From Haloplanus litoreus (GTDB lineage Archaea; Halobacteriota; Halobacteria; Halobacteriales; Haloferacaceae): a DNA stretch of 64,000 nt. The translations under genes and the position numbers were made by a program. The notes below the pieces were generated by a model that saw only the letters and a list, made by a program, of their open reading frames with translations, did no database searches and was not told the origin of the DNA. Positions 33,755 to 42,863 of the stretch are shown in pieces; the first letter of the stretch is position 1, and each line of letters begins with the position of its first letter. The stretch is taken from assembly GCF_042677945.1 (NCBI RefSeq), contig NZ_JBHUDN010000014.1; one strand, 5' to 3'.

Positions 33755-34759
33755 ATGACCGACGAACCCTCAGGTGGATCCGCATCACGACGAAAGTTCC
33801 TCGCTGCGGCCGGTTCGGTGGGCGCCATCGGGCTCGCCGGCTGTACGCAGAGCGGGGACGGAGGGGGCAGTGACGGCGGCGACGGCGGCCTGTCCGGCAC
33901 TATCGACATCGCGGGCAGTTCGACCGTGTTCCCGCTGGCGACGGCGATGTCCGAGCGGTTCCAGTCCGAACACGACGACGTCAACATCAACATCCAGTCC
34001 ACCGGGTCCGGGGGCGGGTTCGCGAACCACTTCTGTCCGGGACGGACGGATTTCAACAACGCTTCGCGGCCGATCCAGCCCGAGGAGGAAGAGGCGTGCT
34101 CGTCGAACGAGGTCACGCCGGTCGAACTCACCGTCGCCACGGACGCCCTGACCGTCGTCGTCAACAACGACGCCGACTGGGTTGACTGTCTGACGGTCGA
34201 GGACCTCCGCGAAATCTGGTCGGCCGAGTCGTCGCCGACGAACTGGAGCGACGTGAACTCGGACTGGCCGGATCGAGAACTGGAACTCTACGGTCCGACC
34301 GACGCATCGGGGACCTACGACTACTTCATCGAGGCCATTCTCGGCGAGGAGGGACCGGGCCACCGCCAGGACTACTCCGCGACGGAGCAGGATCGGACGA
34401 TCATTCAGGGCGTCGAGGGCTCGACCGGTGCCATCGGCTACCTGGGCTTCGCGTACTACAGTCAGAACACCGACCGCGTGAAGGCCCTCGGCATCGACGA
34501 CGGCAGTGGCTGCGTCGAACCGTCGCTCGAAACCGCCCGTGCCGGCGAGTACACGCCGCTCTCCCGCCCGCTGTTCACCTACGCCAAACGGGAGGCCCTC
34601 GCCGAAGAACACGTCGCCGAGTTCGCCCGCTACTGGATGGAGAACGCGACCAGTCAGGACATCGTCGCCGACGAGGTGGGCTACGTCCCCCTGAGCGACG
34701 AGGACCAGAGCGAGGCGATGGACCGCCTGGAGTCGGCCATCGAGAACGCGCAGGGTTGA
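33755..34759 (+). CDS. pstS: phosphate ABC transporter substrate-binding lipoprotein
   Basis: This 334-residue protein has a Tat signal (RRKFLAAAGS at about 13-22), lipobox LAGC near residue 30 and a Gly/Asp/Ser linker. The phosphate-pocket signature IAGSSTVFPLATAMSE starts near 52, and TDASGTYDYF near 185 supplies further ligands. It captures phosphate outside the cell and delivers it to PstCA. It opens the pstS-pstC-pstA-pstB operon. Confidence 0.95.
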   Translation: MTDEPSGGSASRRKFLAAAGSVGAIGLAGCTQSGDGGGSDGGDGGLSGTIDIAGSSTVFPLATAMSERFQSEHDDVNINIQSTGSGGGFANHFCPGRTDFNNASRPIQPEEEEACSSNEVTPVELTVATDALTVVVNNDADWVDCLTVEDLREIWSAESSPTNWSDVNSDWPDRELELYGPTDASGTYDYFIEAILGEEGPGHRQDYSATEQDRTIIQGVEGSTGAIGYLGFAYYSQNTDRVKALGIDDGSGCVEPSLETARAGEYTPLSRPLFTYAKREALAEEHVAEFARYWMENATSQDIVADEVGYVPLSDEDQSEAMDRLESAIENAQG

Positions 34760-34814
34760 GCGACGGTCGAACGAAGGGTTTTTTCCACCGAACGCGAAAC
34801 CGACCACACATTAG

Positions 34815-35774
34815 ATGAGTACGGACGATTTAACACGGGACCTCACCCGCCGAACGGAGAACGCGCCACAGGAGCTTCTGACGCGCTCGTTTTTCTTCCT
34901 GTGTGCGGTGCTGTCCATCGTCACCACGATCAGCATCATCGTCCTGTTGACCACCGAGGCGGCGAAGTTCTTCAGTGTGACCGCCCCGTTGCTGGGCGTC
35001 GAGGGGTCGACGGCGTCGGTCGTCGACTTCTTCACCGGCACGAAGTGGGTCATCAACAACGAACAGTTCGGCGTCCTGCCGCTGGTGTCCGCGACGCTCG
35101 CCATCACCATCGGATCGGCCGTCGTCTCCCTTCCACTCGGCGTCGCGACGGCCATCTATCTCAGCGAGTACGCCACCCCGCGTGCGCGGTCGGTCCTCAA
35201 GCCCGCACTCGAAGTGCTCGCCGGCGTCCCGACGGTCGTCTACGGCTTCTTCGCCGTCGTCTACATCACCCCCGCACTCAAGACGATCATCCCCGATCTG
35301 GGCACCTTCAACATGCTCTCGGCCAGCATCGTCGTCGGGATCATGATCATCCCGATGGTGGCCTCGATCAGCGAGGACGCGATGTCGGCCGTCCCGGCCT
35401 CGCTCCGACAGGCCGGCTACGGCATGGGCGCGACGAAGTTCGACGTCTCCGTCGGCATCGTCGTTCCCGCCTCCCTGTCGGGCATCTTCTCCTCCTTCAT
35501 CCTCGCACTCTCGCGAGCCATCGGTGAGACGATGGCCGTCACCGTCGCGGCCGGGTCGCAAGCGAACCTGCTCAACCCGCTGAACCCCGCCGCGTATCTG
35601 GAGGGTGCGCTGCCGATGACCGCCGCGATGGTGAATCTCCTCACAGGAGACATCACCGGCGGCGGGGTCGCCTATCGCAGCCTCTTCGCCATCGGTCTGA
35701 CGCTCTTTGTCATCACGCTCGTCATGAACATCGTCAGTGACCTCGTCGCACAGCGATACCGGGAGGAGTACTGA
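34815..35774 (+). CDS. pstC: phosphate ABC transporter permease PstC
   Basis: This 319-residue permease has an N-terminal helix (25-48), an extracellular loop and a core of five helices. The EAA loop near 198 reads ASLRQAGYGMGATKFDVSVGIVVPAS and contacts PstB. LSRAIGETMAV near 235 is a PstC/PstA signature. The stop codon is one base from the pstA start. Confidence 0.95.
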   Translation: MSTDDLTRDLTRRTENAPQELLTRSFFFLCAVLSIVTTISIIVLLTTEAAKFFSVTAPLLGVEGSTASVVDFFTGTKWVINNEQFGVLPLVSATLAITIGSAVVSLPLGVATAIYLSEYATPRARSVLKPALEVLAGVPTVVYGFFAVVYITPALKTIIPDLGTFNMLSASIVVGIMIIPMVASISEDAMSAVPASLRQAGYGMGATKFDVSVGIVVPASLSGIFSSFILALSRAIGETMAVTVAAGSQANLLNPLNPAAYLEGALPMTAAMVNLLTGDITGGGVAYRSLFAIGLTLFVITLVMNIVSDLVAQRYREEY

Positions 35775-35775
35775 G

Positions 35776-37374
35776 ATGGCGACCGAACAACGGGAGATCG
35801 AAGGGTTCGGCCACGTCAGCCGGACCGTGGGCACCGTCTTCAGATATCTCCTGCTCGCGGCGACGCTGTTCGGTATCGTCGCGCTGGCAGTGCTACTGCT
35901 CTACGTAGCGAACGACGCGATCCAGCCGCTAACCGCCGATCCTGGCTGGCACCTCACCTTCTTCCTGACGCTCGTCCTGCCGACGCTTCTCGCCAGCGGC
36001 TACCTCCTCCGAACTGATCCGGCGTCGTTCCGGTTCGGCGGGGCCGTCGTCGGTACCCTCGCCGTCAGCACCATGTTCGGCGGTGGCGCGGCGATGATCT
36101 TCGTCGACATCGTCGCACCGGTCACCTGGTTCGCCTACGTCCTCGCGATCTGTCTCGCGCTCGCAGGTGTCGTCGCTATCGAACGCTTCGACCGACAACT
36201 CCCCTTCCTCGTCCGCTTCGTCGGTGCCGGAGCGGTCGTCCTCCTCGCGCTGTTCGTCGTCCCCGGATTCATACAGTCGTTCCCGGTCTACCCGACCGAC
36301 GGCATCCTGCTGACGCTCTCGCTCGGTGCCCCGATCGCGCTCGTCGTCGGCCGATACGTCGCGTTCGAGGCCGGCCGCCGGGGCCGACTGCTGTCGGTCG
36401 CCGGGGCCCTCGTCGCCATCGCCCTCGGCGTCGTCGTCGGCCCCCTCGTCGGAATCACGCCGGTGCCCGCGACGGTGATGCTCGCCGTCGCCGTCGTCCC
36501 GACAGGCGGCTACGCCCTGGGGCACGTCCGTCGCAACCCCGCTCGACGGGCCGGCCTCGGCTTCGCCGCCGTCGTCCTCGGCGGCGCCGTCGTCGGGGCC
36601 GTCGCCGTCGACGTCCTCGGGTTCGCCGGGCCGCAGTCCTGGGTCGACTGGGGATTCCTCACCAGCGCCCACAGCGGCACTGCGGCCGACGCCGGTCTCT
36701 ACCCGGCCATCGGCGGATCGATCCTGCTGATGGTGACCGTCGCCGCCCTCTCATTTCCCCTCGGCGTCGGTGCCGCGGTGTATCTGGAGGAGTACGCCCC
36801 CGACAACCGACTCACCCGCTTTATCGACGTCAACATCTCGAACCTGGCGGGTGTTCCTTCCGTCGTGTACGGCCTCCTCGGACTCGGGGTGTTCGTCACG
36901 TATCTCGGACAGCCGACCGGAACCGTCCTCATCGGCGGCGCGACCCTCGCCCTCCTCATCCTGCCCATCGTCATCATCTCCTCACGGGAGGCGCTCCGGA
37001 GCGTTCCCACCGAGATGCGTCAGGCGTCCTACGGCATGGGGGCGACGCGATGGCAGACGATCAAGAACGTCGTCCTGCCGCGGGCGTTCCCGGGCATCCT
37101 GACGGGCACCATCCTCGCGCTCGGCCGGGCAATCGGCGAGACGGCACCGCTCATCATGATCGGTGCGCCGAACGTCCTCTTCTCCCTGCCGACGGAACTC
37201 TCCTCGAAGGTGAGTGCGATGCCCCTGCAGGTGTACGCCTGGGCGAGCCTCTTCGCCAGCGAACCCTTCTATCAGGCGGCCGTCCCCGCGGGCGTCGTCG
37301 TGTTGCTCATCGTCCTGTTGAGTATGAACTCCATCGCCATCGTCCTGCGGAACAAGTACGAGGCAGATCAGTAA
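35776..37374 (+). CDS. pstA: phosphate ABC transporter permease PstA, N-terminally extended
   Basis: The C-terminal 290 residues are a normal PstA, with EAA loop EMRQASYGMGATRWQTIKNVVLP near 420 and LGRAIGETAPLIMIGAP. The preceding roughly 240 residues add about eight hydrophobic segments that bacterial PstA lacks, giving 532 residues in total. Such enlarged PstA proteins occur in haloarchaea. ATG 35776 follows the pstC stop; the frame is open 13 codons further upstream inside pstC. Confidence 0.93.
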   Translation: MATEQREIEGFGHVSRTVGTVFRYLLLAATLFGIVALAVLLLYVANDAIQPLTADPGWHLTFFLTLVLPTLLASGYLLRTDPASFRFGGAVVGTLAVSTMFGGGAAMIFVDIVAPVTWFAYVLAICLALAGVVAIERFDRQLPFLVRFVGAGAVVLLALFVVPGFIQSFPVYPTDGILLTLSLGAPIALVVGRYVAFEAGRRGRLLSVAGALVAIALGVVVGPLVGITPVPATVMLAVAVVPTGGYALGHVRRNPARRAGLGFAAVVLGGAVVGAVAVDVLGFAGPQSWVDWGFLTSAHSGTAADAGLYPAIGGSILLMVTVAALSFPLGVGAAVYLEEYAPDNRLTRFIDVNISNLAGVPSVVYGLLGLGVFVTYLGQPTGTVLIGGATLALLILPIVIISSREALRSVPTEMRQASYGMGATRWQTIKNVVLPRAFPGILTGTILALGRAIGETAPLIMIGAPNVLFSLPTELSSKVSAMPLQVYAWASLFASEPFYQAAVPAGVVVLLIVLLSMNSIAIVLRNKYEADQ

Positions 37375-37376
37375 CC

Positions 37377-38249
37377 ATGTCAGACAAGCAAGAACAGGAG
37401 TACGCCGACGAACCGACCGACGACCCGACGACCGACGACATGCGCATCGAGACGGACGTGAGCGAGAGCGTCGCCTCCCCGGGGGCAACGATGAGCACGA
37501 ACACCGTCGTCCGCGCCGAGAACGTCGACGTCTGGTACAACGACGAACAGGCCCTACAGGACATCAGCCTCGACATTCCGGAGAATCAGGTGACGGCCAT
37601 GATCGGTCCCTCCGGGTGTGGCAAGTCCACCTTCCTCCGGTGTATCAACCGGATGAACGACCTCATCGACGCCGCGCGCGTCGAGGGTGACCTCTACCTC
37701 CGCGGGAAGAACGTCTACGACGACGACGTCGACCCCGTGGCGCTCCGGCGTCGGGTCGGCATGGTGTTCCAGTCGCCGAACCCCTTTCCCAAGAGCATCT
37801 ACGACAACGTCGCCTACGGCCTGAAGATCCAGAACAAGGAGGGCGACTACGACGAAATCGTCGAGGACTCGCTGAAACGGGCGGCGCTGTGGGACGAGGT
37901 GAACGACCGCCTCGACGAGTCGGGACTCGAACTCTCCGGCGGGCAACAACAGCGCCTCTGTATCGCCCGTGCCATCGCGCCGGACCCCGAAGTCCTCCTG
38001 ATGGACGAACCGGCGTCCGCGCTGGACCCCGTCGCCACCTCACAGATCGAAGACCTCATCTCCGAACTCGCCGAGGAGTACACCGTCGTCATCGTCACGC
38101 ACAACATGCAACAGGCCGCCCGTATCTCGAACAAGACGGCCGTCTTCCTCACCGGCGGCGAACTCGTCGAGTTCAACGACACCGAGAAAATCTTCGAGAA
38201 CCCCGAGAGCCAACGCGTCGAGGACTACATCACCGGAAAGTTCGGCTGA
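37377..38249 (+). CDS. pstB: phosphate ABC transporter ATP-binding protein
   Basis: This 290-residue ATPase has an acidic N-terminal extension (1-40), Walker A GPSGCGKST near 76, Q-loop MVFQSPNPFPKS, signature LSGGQQQRLCIARA near 184 and Walker B VLLMDEPASALDP. The FPKSIYDNVAYG stretch is typical of PstB. It lies 2 bp after pstA, so it is the last pst gene in the operon; phoU follows after a 96-bp spacer with its own sites. Confidence 0.96.
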   Translation: MSDKQEQEYADEPTDDPTTDDMRIETDVSESVASPGATMSTNTVVRAENVDVWYNDEQALQDISLDIPENQVTAMIGPSGCGKSTFLRCINRMNDLIDAARVEGDLYLRGKNVYDDDVDPVALRRRVGMVFQSPNPFPKSIYDNVAYGLKIQNKEGDYDEIVEDSLKRAALWDEVNDRLDESGLELSGGQQQRLCIARAIAPDPEVLLMDEPASALDPVATSQIEDLISELAEEYTVVIVTHNMQQAARISNKTAVFLTGGELVEFNDTEKIFENPESQRVEDYITGKFG

Positions 38250-38252
38250 CGT

Positions 38253-38300
38253 CTATAGATATTCCTCGGGAGAGCTATAGATCACTCCATAGTGGACTAT
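38253..38300. promoter_or_regulatory. CTATAGAT direct repeats and dyad upstream of phoU
   Basis: CTATAGAT occurs at 38253-38260 and again at 38275-38282, 22 bp apart (two helical turns), followed by the dyad ATAGT-GG-ACTAT at 38289-38300. These AT-rich words stand out in a GC-rich context and resemble the TATATAGAT and CTATATAG words at the pstS/AbrB-PhoU promoters. Likely promoter and operator elements for phoU. Confidence 0.5.
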
Positions 38301-38345
38301 TGACGGGGGGATAACGCTTAGGGGAATCGAGGCGAGTGTAGTGGT

Positions 38346-39020
38346 ATGGCGCGAACGGACTACCAGTCGTCGTTGGAGGAACTCCGCGACGACGTTCTCT
38401 ACATGAGCGAAGTGGTCGCGGAGCGACTCCGTGCGGGGCTGGACGCCCTCGAACGGAAGGACGAACGACTCGCCCGGGAGGTGATCGACGGCGACGACGA
38501 GATCAACGACATGTATCTGGACCTCGAGGGTGCCTGTGTCGACCTCATCGCCCTCCAGCAACCGGTCGCGAGCGACCTGCGCTTTATCGCTGCGTCGTTC
38601 AAGATCATCACCGACCTCGAACGCATCGCGGACCTCGCGGTGAACCTCGGCGGCTACACCCTCGACGCCCAGCGTGACCTCTTTCCCGACGTGGACATGC
38701 AACGGATCGGTCGGACCACTCTCGAGATGCTCGATCAGGCGATGACCGCCTACGCCGACGAGGACACCGACCTCTGTTACGAAGTCGCCGAGCGCGACGA
38801 GGAGGTCGACACGATGTGCGAGGCGGCGAGCGAACTCGTCGTCCGCGACCTGATCGAAAGCGACTACCTGGCAGACGACAGCGACATCGAGTCGCTGATG
38901 CAGGACGTCTCCCGCCTCCTGCTCACCATCCGCGACCTGGAGCGCGTCGGTGACCACGCCGTCAACGTGGCCGCGCGCACCCTCTACATGGTCGAGAACG
39001 ACGACGAACTGCTGTACTGA
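38346..39020 (+). CDS. phoU: phosphate signalling complex protein PhoU
   Basis: This 224-residue all-helical protein has two PhoU repeats. The first carries VIDGDDEINDMYLDLE and ITDLERIADLAVN; the second has EVAERDEEVDTMCE and IRDLERVGDHAVNVA, whose acidic and His residues bind metals. PhoU restrains PstSCAB when phosphate is sufficient. Gene order pstSCAB-phoU matches bacteria; the stop abuts that of the convergent regulator. Confidence 0.94.
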   Translation: MARTDYQSSLEELRDDVLYMSEVVAERLRAGLDALERKDERLAREVIDGDDEINDMYLDLEGACVDLIALQQPVASDLRFIAASFKIITDLERIADLAVNLGGYTLDAQRDLFPDVDMQRIGRTTLEMLDQAMTAYADEDTDLCYEVAERDEEVDTMCEAASELVVRDLIESDYLADDSDIESLMQDVSRLLLTIRDLERVGDHAVNVAARTLYMVENDDELLY

Positions 39021-39686
39021 TCACGCCCTCCGGCGGCCGACGGCCGCCCGCATCACCGTCGCCTCTGCCTTCCGGAGATGTTCGGCCGCGGTTCCCGGGG
39101 CAACGTCGAGGGTGGCAGCCACGTCCGCCACCGACCCCTCGCGCGGCGAGTCGTAGTATCCACACGCCACGGCGGCGGCGACGGCCTCGCGCTGTCTGTC
39201 GGTGAGCCGGCCCCCCGGCGACCCCACCCGACGGCGGTACGGTCCGACCGACCGCACGGTCGCTCGCAGGCCCTCCGGCAGCCCGTCGACGGCGGCGTCG
39301 AGGTCCGCAGGCGTTCCCACGAGCGCCAGATCCGTCGTCCCGTCGGGGTTGAACCTGATCGGCGGAATCACGACGAGCGTCCCCCGGGCGAACGCCTCGA
39401 TATACCCCTCGTCCGACGCCGTCACCCGGTCGCGGACACAGCAGTAGAAGACGCCGTCCGAAACGGGCGAGAGGCTGTAGGACACCGTCACGTCCCGGGC
39501 ATCGAGTTTCGCCCGAAACGGCGCCGGGTCGCCCCGGACCCGGAAGACGAACGTGTTCGTCTCGTCGAGGACCGTGTTCCAGTGCAGGAGTTCGGCCCGG
39601 TCGATCCTGTCGTGTTCCATCTCGAAGGCGTGCATCGGGTGGAGGGTTCCCGGCTCGTGGTGGATACGCAAGCGAGCGTGCTTCAT
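39021..39686 (-). CDS. Bat-type HTH_10 transcriptional regulator
   Basis: This 221-residue protein has a variable N-terminal sensing domain (1-155) and a C-terminal HTH_10 domain (about 160-215: LTDRQREAVAAAVACGYYDSPREG, then VADVAATLDVAPGTAAEHLRKAE). This is the bacterio-opsin activator type found only in haloarchaea. The open frame runs on to 40736 only because it is antisense to the next gene; ATG 39686 is the start. Target unknown. Confidence 0.82.
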   Translation of the reverse strand: MKHARLRIHHEPGTLHPMHAFEMEHDRIDRAELLHWNTVLDETNTFVFRVRGDPAPFRAKLDARDVTVSYSLSPVSDGVFYCCVRDRVTASDEGYIEAFARGTLVVIPPIRFNPDGTTDLALVGTPADLDAAVDGLPEGLRATVRSVGPYRRRVGSPGGRLTDRQREAVAAAVACGYYDSPREGSVADVAATLDVAPGTAAEHLRKAEATVMRAAVGRRRA

Positions 39687-39770
39687 CGTCCGAACGACGT
39701 GTGGGTAGAAATAAAACCCTCGGCAATGAGGCAGCAACACCTCCCGGCGCCGGGACGCATACACGGCCGC

Positions 39771-40760
39771 ATGACGCCGACGCGACTCGCGTTCGGGGCC
39801 GGTTTGCTGTCGGCCGCCGGCGTGTACGTCCTGATACTCGGAACGCTGTCGACCGACTACGAGTGGTGGCCGCCGGGCGACCGGACGCCCGCGTACTACT
39901 GCCACTGGACGCTCGTTGGCATCTTCGACGTGGCGCTCCTGGCTACCGCCGCCCTCGACTGGGGCGCGTGGGGACTGCCCCGTCCGGTGTCGCTCGCCGG
40001 ACTCGCCGCGGCCCTCGTCGGTACCGCCGTCTTCGTCTGGGGGGCGCGGACGATGCAGTCGGCCGAGACGATGGGCGTGACCGGTGACCTCTACACGAGC
40101 GGTCCTTACGCCTACACCCGCAACCCGCAGTACGTCGGGATGATCGTTGGCGTCACCGGCTTCGCTCTCCTCGCCGATTCGGCACCCGTCGCGACGCTCG
40201 CAGCCGTCCACGTCGGGTGGGTCCTGTTGCTGCCCCGAGCCGAGGAACCACACCTGCGGGCGGAGTTCGGCGACGCCTACGACCGTTACGCCACGCGTGT
40301 TCCGCGATTCGTTGGCCTCCGGACGGTCCGGCGGGCCGTCTCGTCGGTTGAAAGAGTTAACAGTCGGGGGAGCGACGCTCACCCCATGGACGCGGACGGG
40401 ACCATTCGGGAGTACTACGAGGCGCTTCGCCGGGGTGAACCGCTCTATCCCTACTTCGCCGAGCGCGACGACGTCGTGAAGTTCGGTGTCGGCGAACGAC
40501 TCGTCGGGTACGACGCCATCGCCGAGGGACTGCGCGAGCAGACTCGAACCACCGAGGACTGGACCGTCGAGAGCCAGGCCCTCCGGGTCACGGAGCGCGA
40601 CGACCACGCCCACTTCTCGGACACGGTGTTCATGGCCTGGACCGACCGGGAGGCCGACACCGAGTACGCCCTCTCGACCCGGTGGAGTGGCACGCTCGAA
40701 CGGCGGGACGACGAGTGGGTGTTCGTCGGAATGCACGTGAGTACGCCATACGTCGAGTGA
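39771..40760 (+). CDS. ICMT/PEMT-like membrane methyltransferase fused in frame to an NTF2-like (SnoaL) domain
   Basis: Residues 1-200 contain about four to five membrane helices and GPYAYTRNPQYVGMIVGVTG, the isoprenylcysteine-carboxyl/phospholipid methyltransferase signature, with EEPHLRAEFGDAYDRY downstream. Residues 206-329 form a compact NTF2-like domain starting MDADGTIREYYEALRRG (ATG 40386). The join is continuous but contains a promoter-like TTGAAAGAGTTAACA stretch near 40350, so these may really be two genes with a lost stop codon. The family calls are good; the fusion is uncertain. Confidence 0.6.
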   Translation: MTPTRLAFGAGLLSAAGVYVLILGTLSTDYEWWPPGDRTPAYYCHWTLVGIFDVALLATAALDWGAWGLPRPVSLAGLAAALVGTAVFVWGARTMQSAETMGVTGDLYTSGPYAYTRNPQYVGMIVGVTGFALLADSAPVATLAAVHVGWVLLLPRAEEPHLRAEFGDAYDRYATRVPRFVGLRTVRRAVSSVERVNSRGSDAHPMDADGTIREYYEALRRGEPLYPYFAERDDVVKFGVGERLVGYDAIAEGLREQTRTTEDWTVESQALRVTERDDHAHFSDTVFMAWTDREADTEYALSTRWSGTLERRDDEWVFVGMHVSTPYVE

Positions 40761-40987
40761 TGGTCGGGCCGAGCCTCACCGACGCCGAACGGCAGGTCGC
40801 CTCCAAGCGGCTGAAACTGGGGTTCGTCGCGCTCGTCGGCGTCTCCGGGGGACTCGTCGCCCTCGCGGCCGGTGCCACGCCGGTGCAGGGCCTCGTCGGC
40901 GTCGGCGCCGGTCTCGTCGTGGGCTGGTTGCTCCTTCGCTACCTCGCGTCCGTCGGTCGGGAGTGGAAGGGGTCCCGACGACGGTAA
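40760..40987 (+). CDS. small two-helix membrane protein
   Basis: This 75-residue protein shares one base with the stop of the preceding ORF (TGATG). Two hydrophobic helices (about 20-38 and 44-62) are flanked by Arg/Lys, with a basic tail RREWKGSRRR-like end. No family recognised; coupling suggests it works with or is co-made with the NTF2-like protein. Confidence 0.6.
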   Translation: MVGPSLTDAERQVASKRLKLGFVALVGVSGGLVALAAGATPVQGLVGVGAGLVVGWLLLRYLASVGREWKGSRRR

Positions 40988-40996
40988 CGACCGACC

Positions 40997-41971
40997 TTAC
41001 GCGTCCTCGCCGACCCGCGCCAGCCACCGTTCGGGTGCGTCGAGTTCCGCGTCGGTCGGCAGATTCTCCGGGCGCTCCCAGACGGCGCTCGCCCCCGCCA
41101 GACCGCGGGCGTCGGCGACGGCCCGGAAGAAGGCCGCCCCGCGCTCGTACTGTCGGCGTTTCAGTCCCAGACCGAGCAGTCGGCGGACCAGCCGAGCGAT
41201 CGGACCGCCCCCCTGCCGCCGGGCATCGAGTTTCGCCCGGAGGTCGGTGTAGTCGTCGTCGAACGCCCGGTCCATCAGTAGCTCCGCGTACCCCTCCACC
41301 GCCGTCATCGCCACGTCGAGTTCGTGGAAGGCTTCCCGGTCCAGATCGCCGGCCGCGAGGGCGTCGACGCCGCGTTCCAGTCGCGTCTCCAGGTGCGTCG
41401 ACAGCCAGGGCGCGGCGCCGAACTCGGCGGCGTGAGACACCTCGTGGAAGGCGATCCAGCGCCGAAATCGGGGTCGCGAGACGTCCAGCGAGTCCGCCAC
41501 CGCGACGATGTTCGGGTGGACGAAGTACAGCCCGTGGTCCCGGTCGACCGGGTCCGCCTCCGCGAGGAGGAGCGGATCGTACTGGCCGAGGACGTTTCGC
41601 CCGAGGAAGGCCATCATGAACGAGAGCGTGGCGGTGTTGATCACCCGGGAGAGGCCGGGAAACAGGACCTCCGGACCCTGGGACTCGACGGGCTCCATCA
41701 CCCGGCGGAACGTGTCGACGTTCGCGTCGATCCAGTGGTGGCGGTTCTGTATCTCGACCGTATCCGGCAGGTCGAACTCGACGCCGCCGAGTCGGTGGAG
41801 TCGGTCCCGTGCGTCGCGAACGTCCGCCGCGTACCCCTCCCGCTCGGCGTCGGTGAGTGAGAGATCACCCGGTGCCGTGCCGTCTTTCGCCGCCCGGGCG
41901 ACGGCCGCCCAGTCGACGTAGCCCGTCCCCGAGGCGGTGGTGACGGTTCGAACGCTCCGAAAGAGATCCAT
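40997..41971 (-). CDS. DUF2342-type zinc-dependent metalloprotease-like protein
   Basis: This 324-residue protein has the zincin motif FHEVSHAAEF (HEVSH near residue 172) and a downstream AVEGYAELLMDRAF segment that supplies a further acidic ligand. FHEVSHAAEF and GPEVLFPGLSRVINT fit DUF2342, also called coenzyme F420 biosynthesis-associated protein, though no F420 genes are near. It follows rps2 on the same strand after a 97-bp spacer with its own AT-rich promoter. Confidence 0.8.
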   Translation of the reverse strand: MDLFRSVRTVTTASGTGYVDWAAVARAAKDGTAPGDLSLTDAEREGYAADVRDARDRLHRLGGVEFDLPDTVEIQNRHHWIDANVDTFRRVMEPVESQGPEVLFPGLSRVINTATLSFMMAFLGRNVLGQYDPLLLAEADPVDRDHGLYFVHPNIVAVADSLDVSRPRFRRWIAFHEVSHAAEFGAAPWLSTHLETRLERGVDALAAGDLDREAFHELDVAMTAVEGYAELLMDRAFDDDYTDLRAKLDARRQGGGPIARLVRRLLGLGLKRRQYERGAAFFRAVADARGLAGASAVWERPENLPTDAELDAPERWLARVGEDA

Positions 41972-42068
41972 ACCTGTGGGTGTCGGTACCGAGTGAAAAC
42001 CCTTCCGCGCGCTCGGCGGTGCCGTCGCTGTCCGGAGCGGGGCTCGTGAAAAGTATCTCGATAGCGCC

Positions 42069-42863
42069 TTAGATGCCCGCCTCGAAGTCGTCGAGGGCGT
42101 AGGCCGGTTCGGCGCCGCGACGGTCGAGCGTCTCGTTGGCCAGCAGCCAGTAGACGACGGACAGCGCACGCCGACCCTTGTTGTTCGTCGGGATGACGAG
42201 GTCGACGTTGCTGAGCTGATTGTTCGAGTCGCACATGGCGATGACGGGGATGCCGACCGTGATGGCCTCCTTGACCGCCTGTGAGTCACCGATGGGGTCG
42301 GTGACGACCACCACGTCGGGCTCGATGTACCCGTCGTAGTCCGGGTTGGTCAGCGTCCCCGGGATGAACCGCCCGGTGCGGGCGCGGGCGCCGATGGCCT
42401 CGGCGAACTTCTCGGCCGGGAAACGGCCGTACTGCCGCGAGGAGGTCACGAGGACCTGCTCGGGCGAGTAGTTCGCGAGGAAGTCGGCGGCCGTCCGGAT
42501 GCGCTGGTCGGTCTGGCTCACGTCCAGCACGTAGAGACCGTCGTCACGGACGCGGTGGATGAACCGCCCCATGTCCTTGGTCTTCTGCTGGGTGCCGATG
42601 TGGACGCCCGCCCCGAGGTAGTCCTCGACCGGGATGAGGAGGTCGGCCTCGTCGTCGGGCATCACGTTCTCGTCGAACGGCGAGGCGTCGTCGTCCGCAG
42701 CCTCGGCGTCCACGTCTTCAGCCTCGGCCGCCTCGTCGGCCGCCTCGGCGGTCGGTTCCTCCGGTTCCTCGGCCCCGGCGTCGGATTCGGGGGCGTCCTC
42801 GGCCTCGGCGGCCGCCGCCTCCTCGTCCTCGACGTCCGGGGATTCGATGTCGTTGTCTGTCAT
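42069..42863 (-). CDS. rps2: 30S ribosomal protein S2
   Basis: This 264-residue protein is S2 with a roughly 70-residue Glu/Asp/Ala-rich N-terminal extension. The conserved body begins LIPVEDYLGAGVHIGTQQKTKDM and contains the SNVDLVIPTNNKGRRALSVVYW region. The start overlaps the enolase stop by 4 bp (ATGA). It is the last gene of the long ribosomal/RNA-polymerase cluster here. Confidence 0.97.
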   Translation of the reverse strand: MTDNDIESPDVEDEEAAAAEAEDAPESDAGAEEPEEPTAEAADEAAEAEDVDAEAADDDASPFDENVMPDDEADLLIPVEDYLGAGVHIGTQQKTKDMGRFIHRVRDDGLYVLDVSQTDQRIRTAADFLANYSPEQVLVTSSRQYGRFPAEKFAEAIGARARTGRFIPGTLTNPDYDGYIEPDVVVVTDPIGDSQAVKEAITVGIPVIAMCDSNNQLSNVDLVIPTNNKGRRALSVVYWLLANETLDRRGAEPAYALDDFEAGI

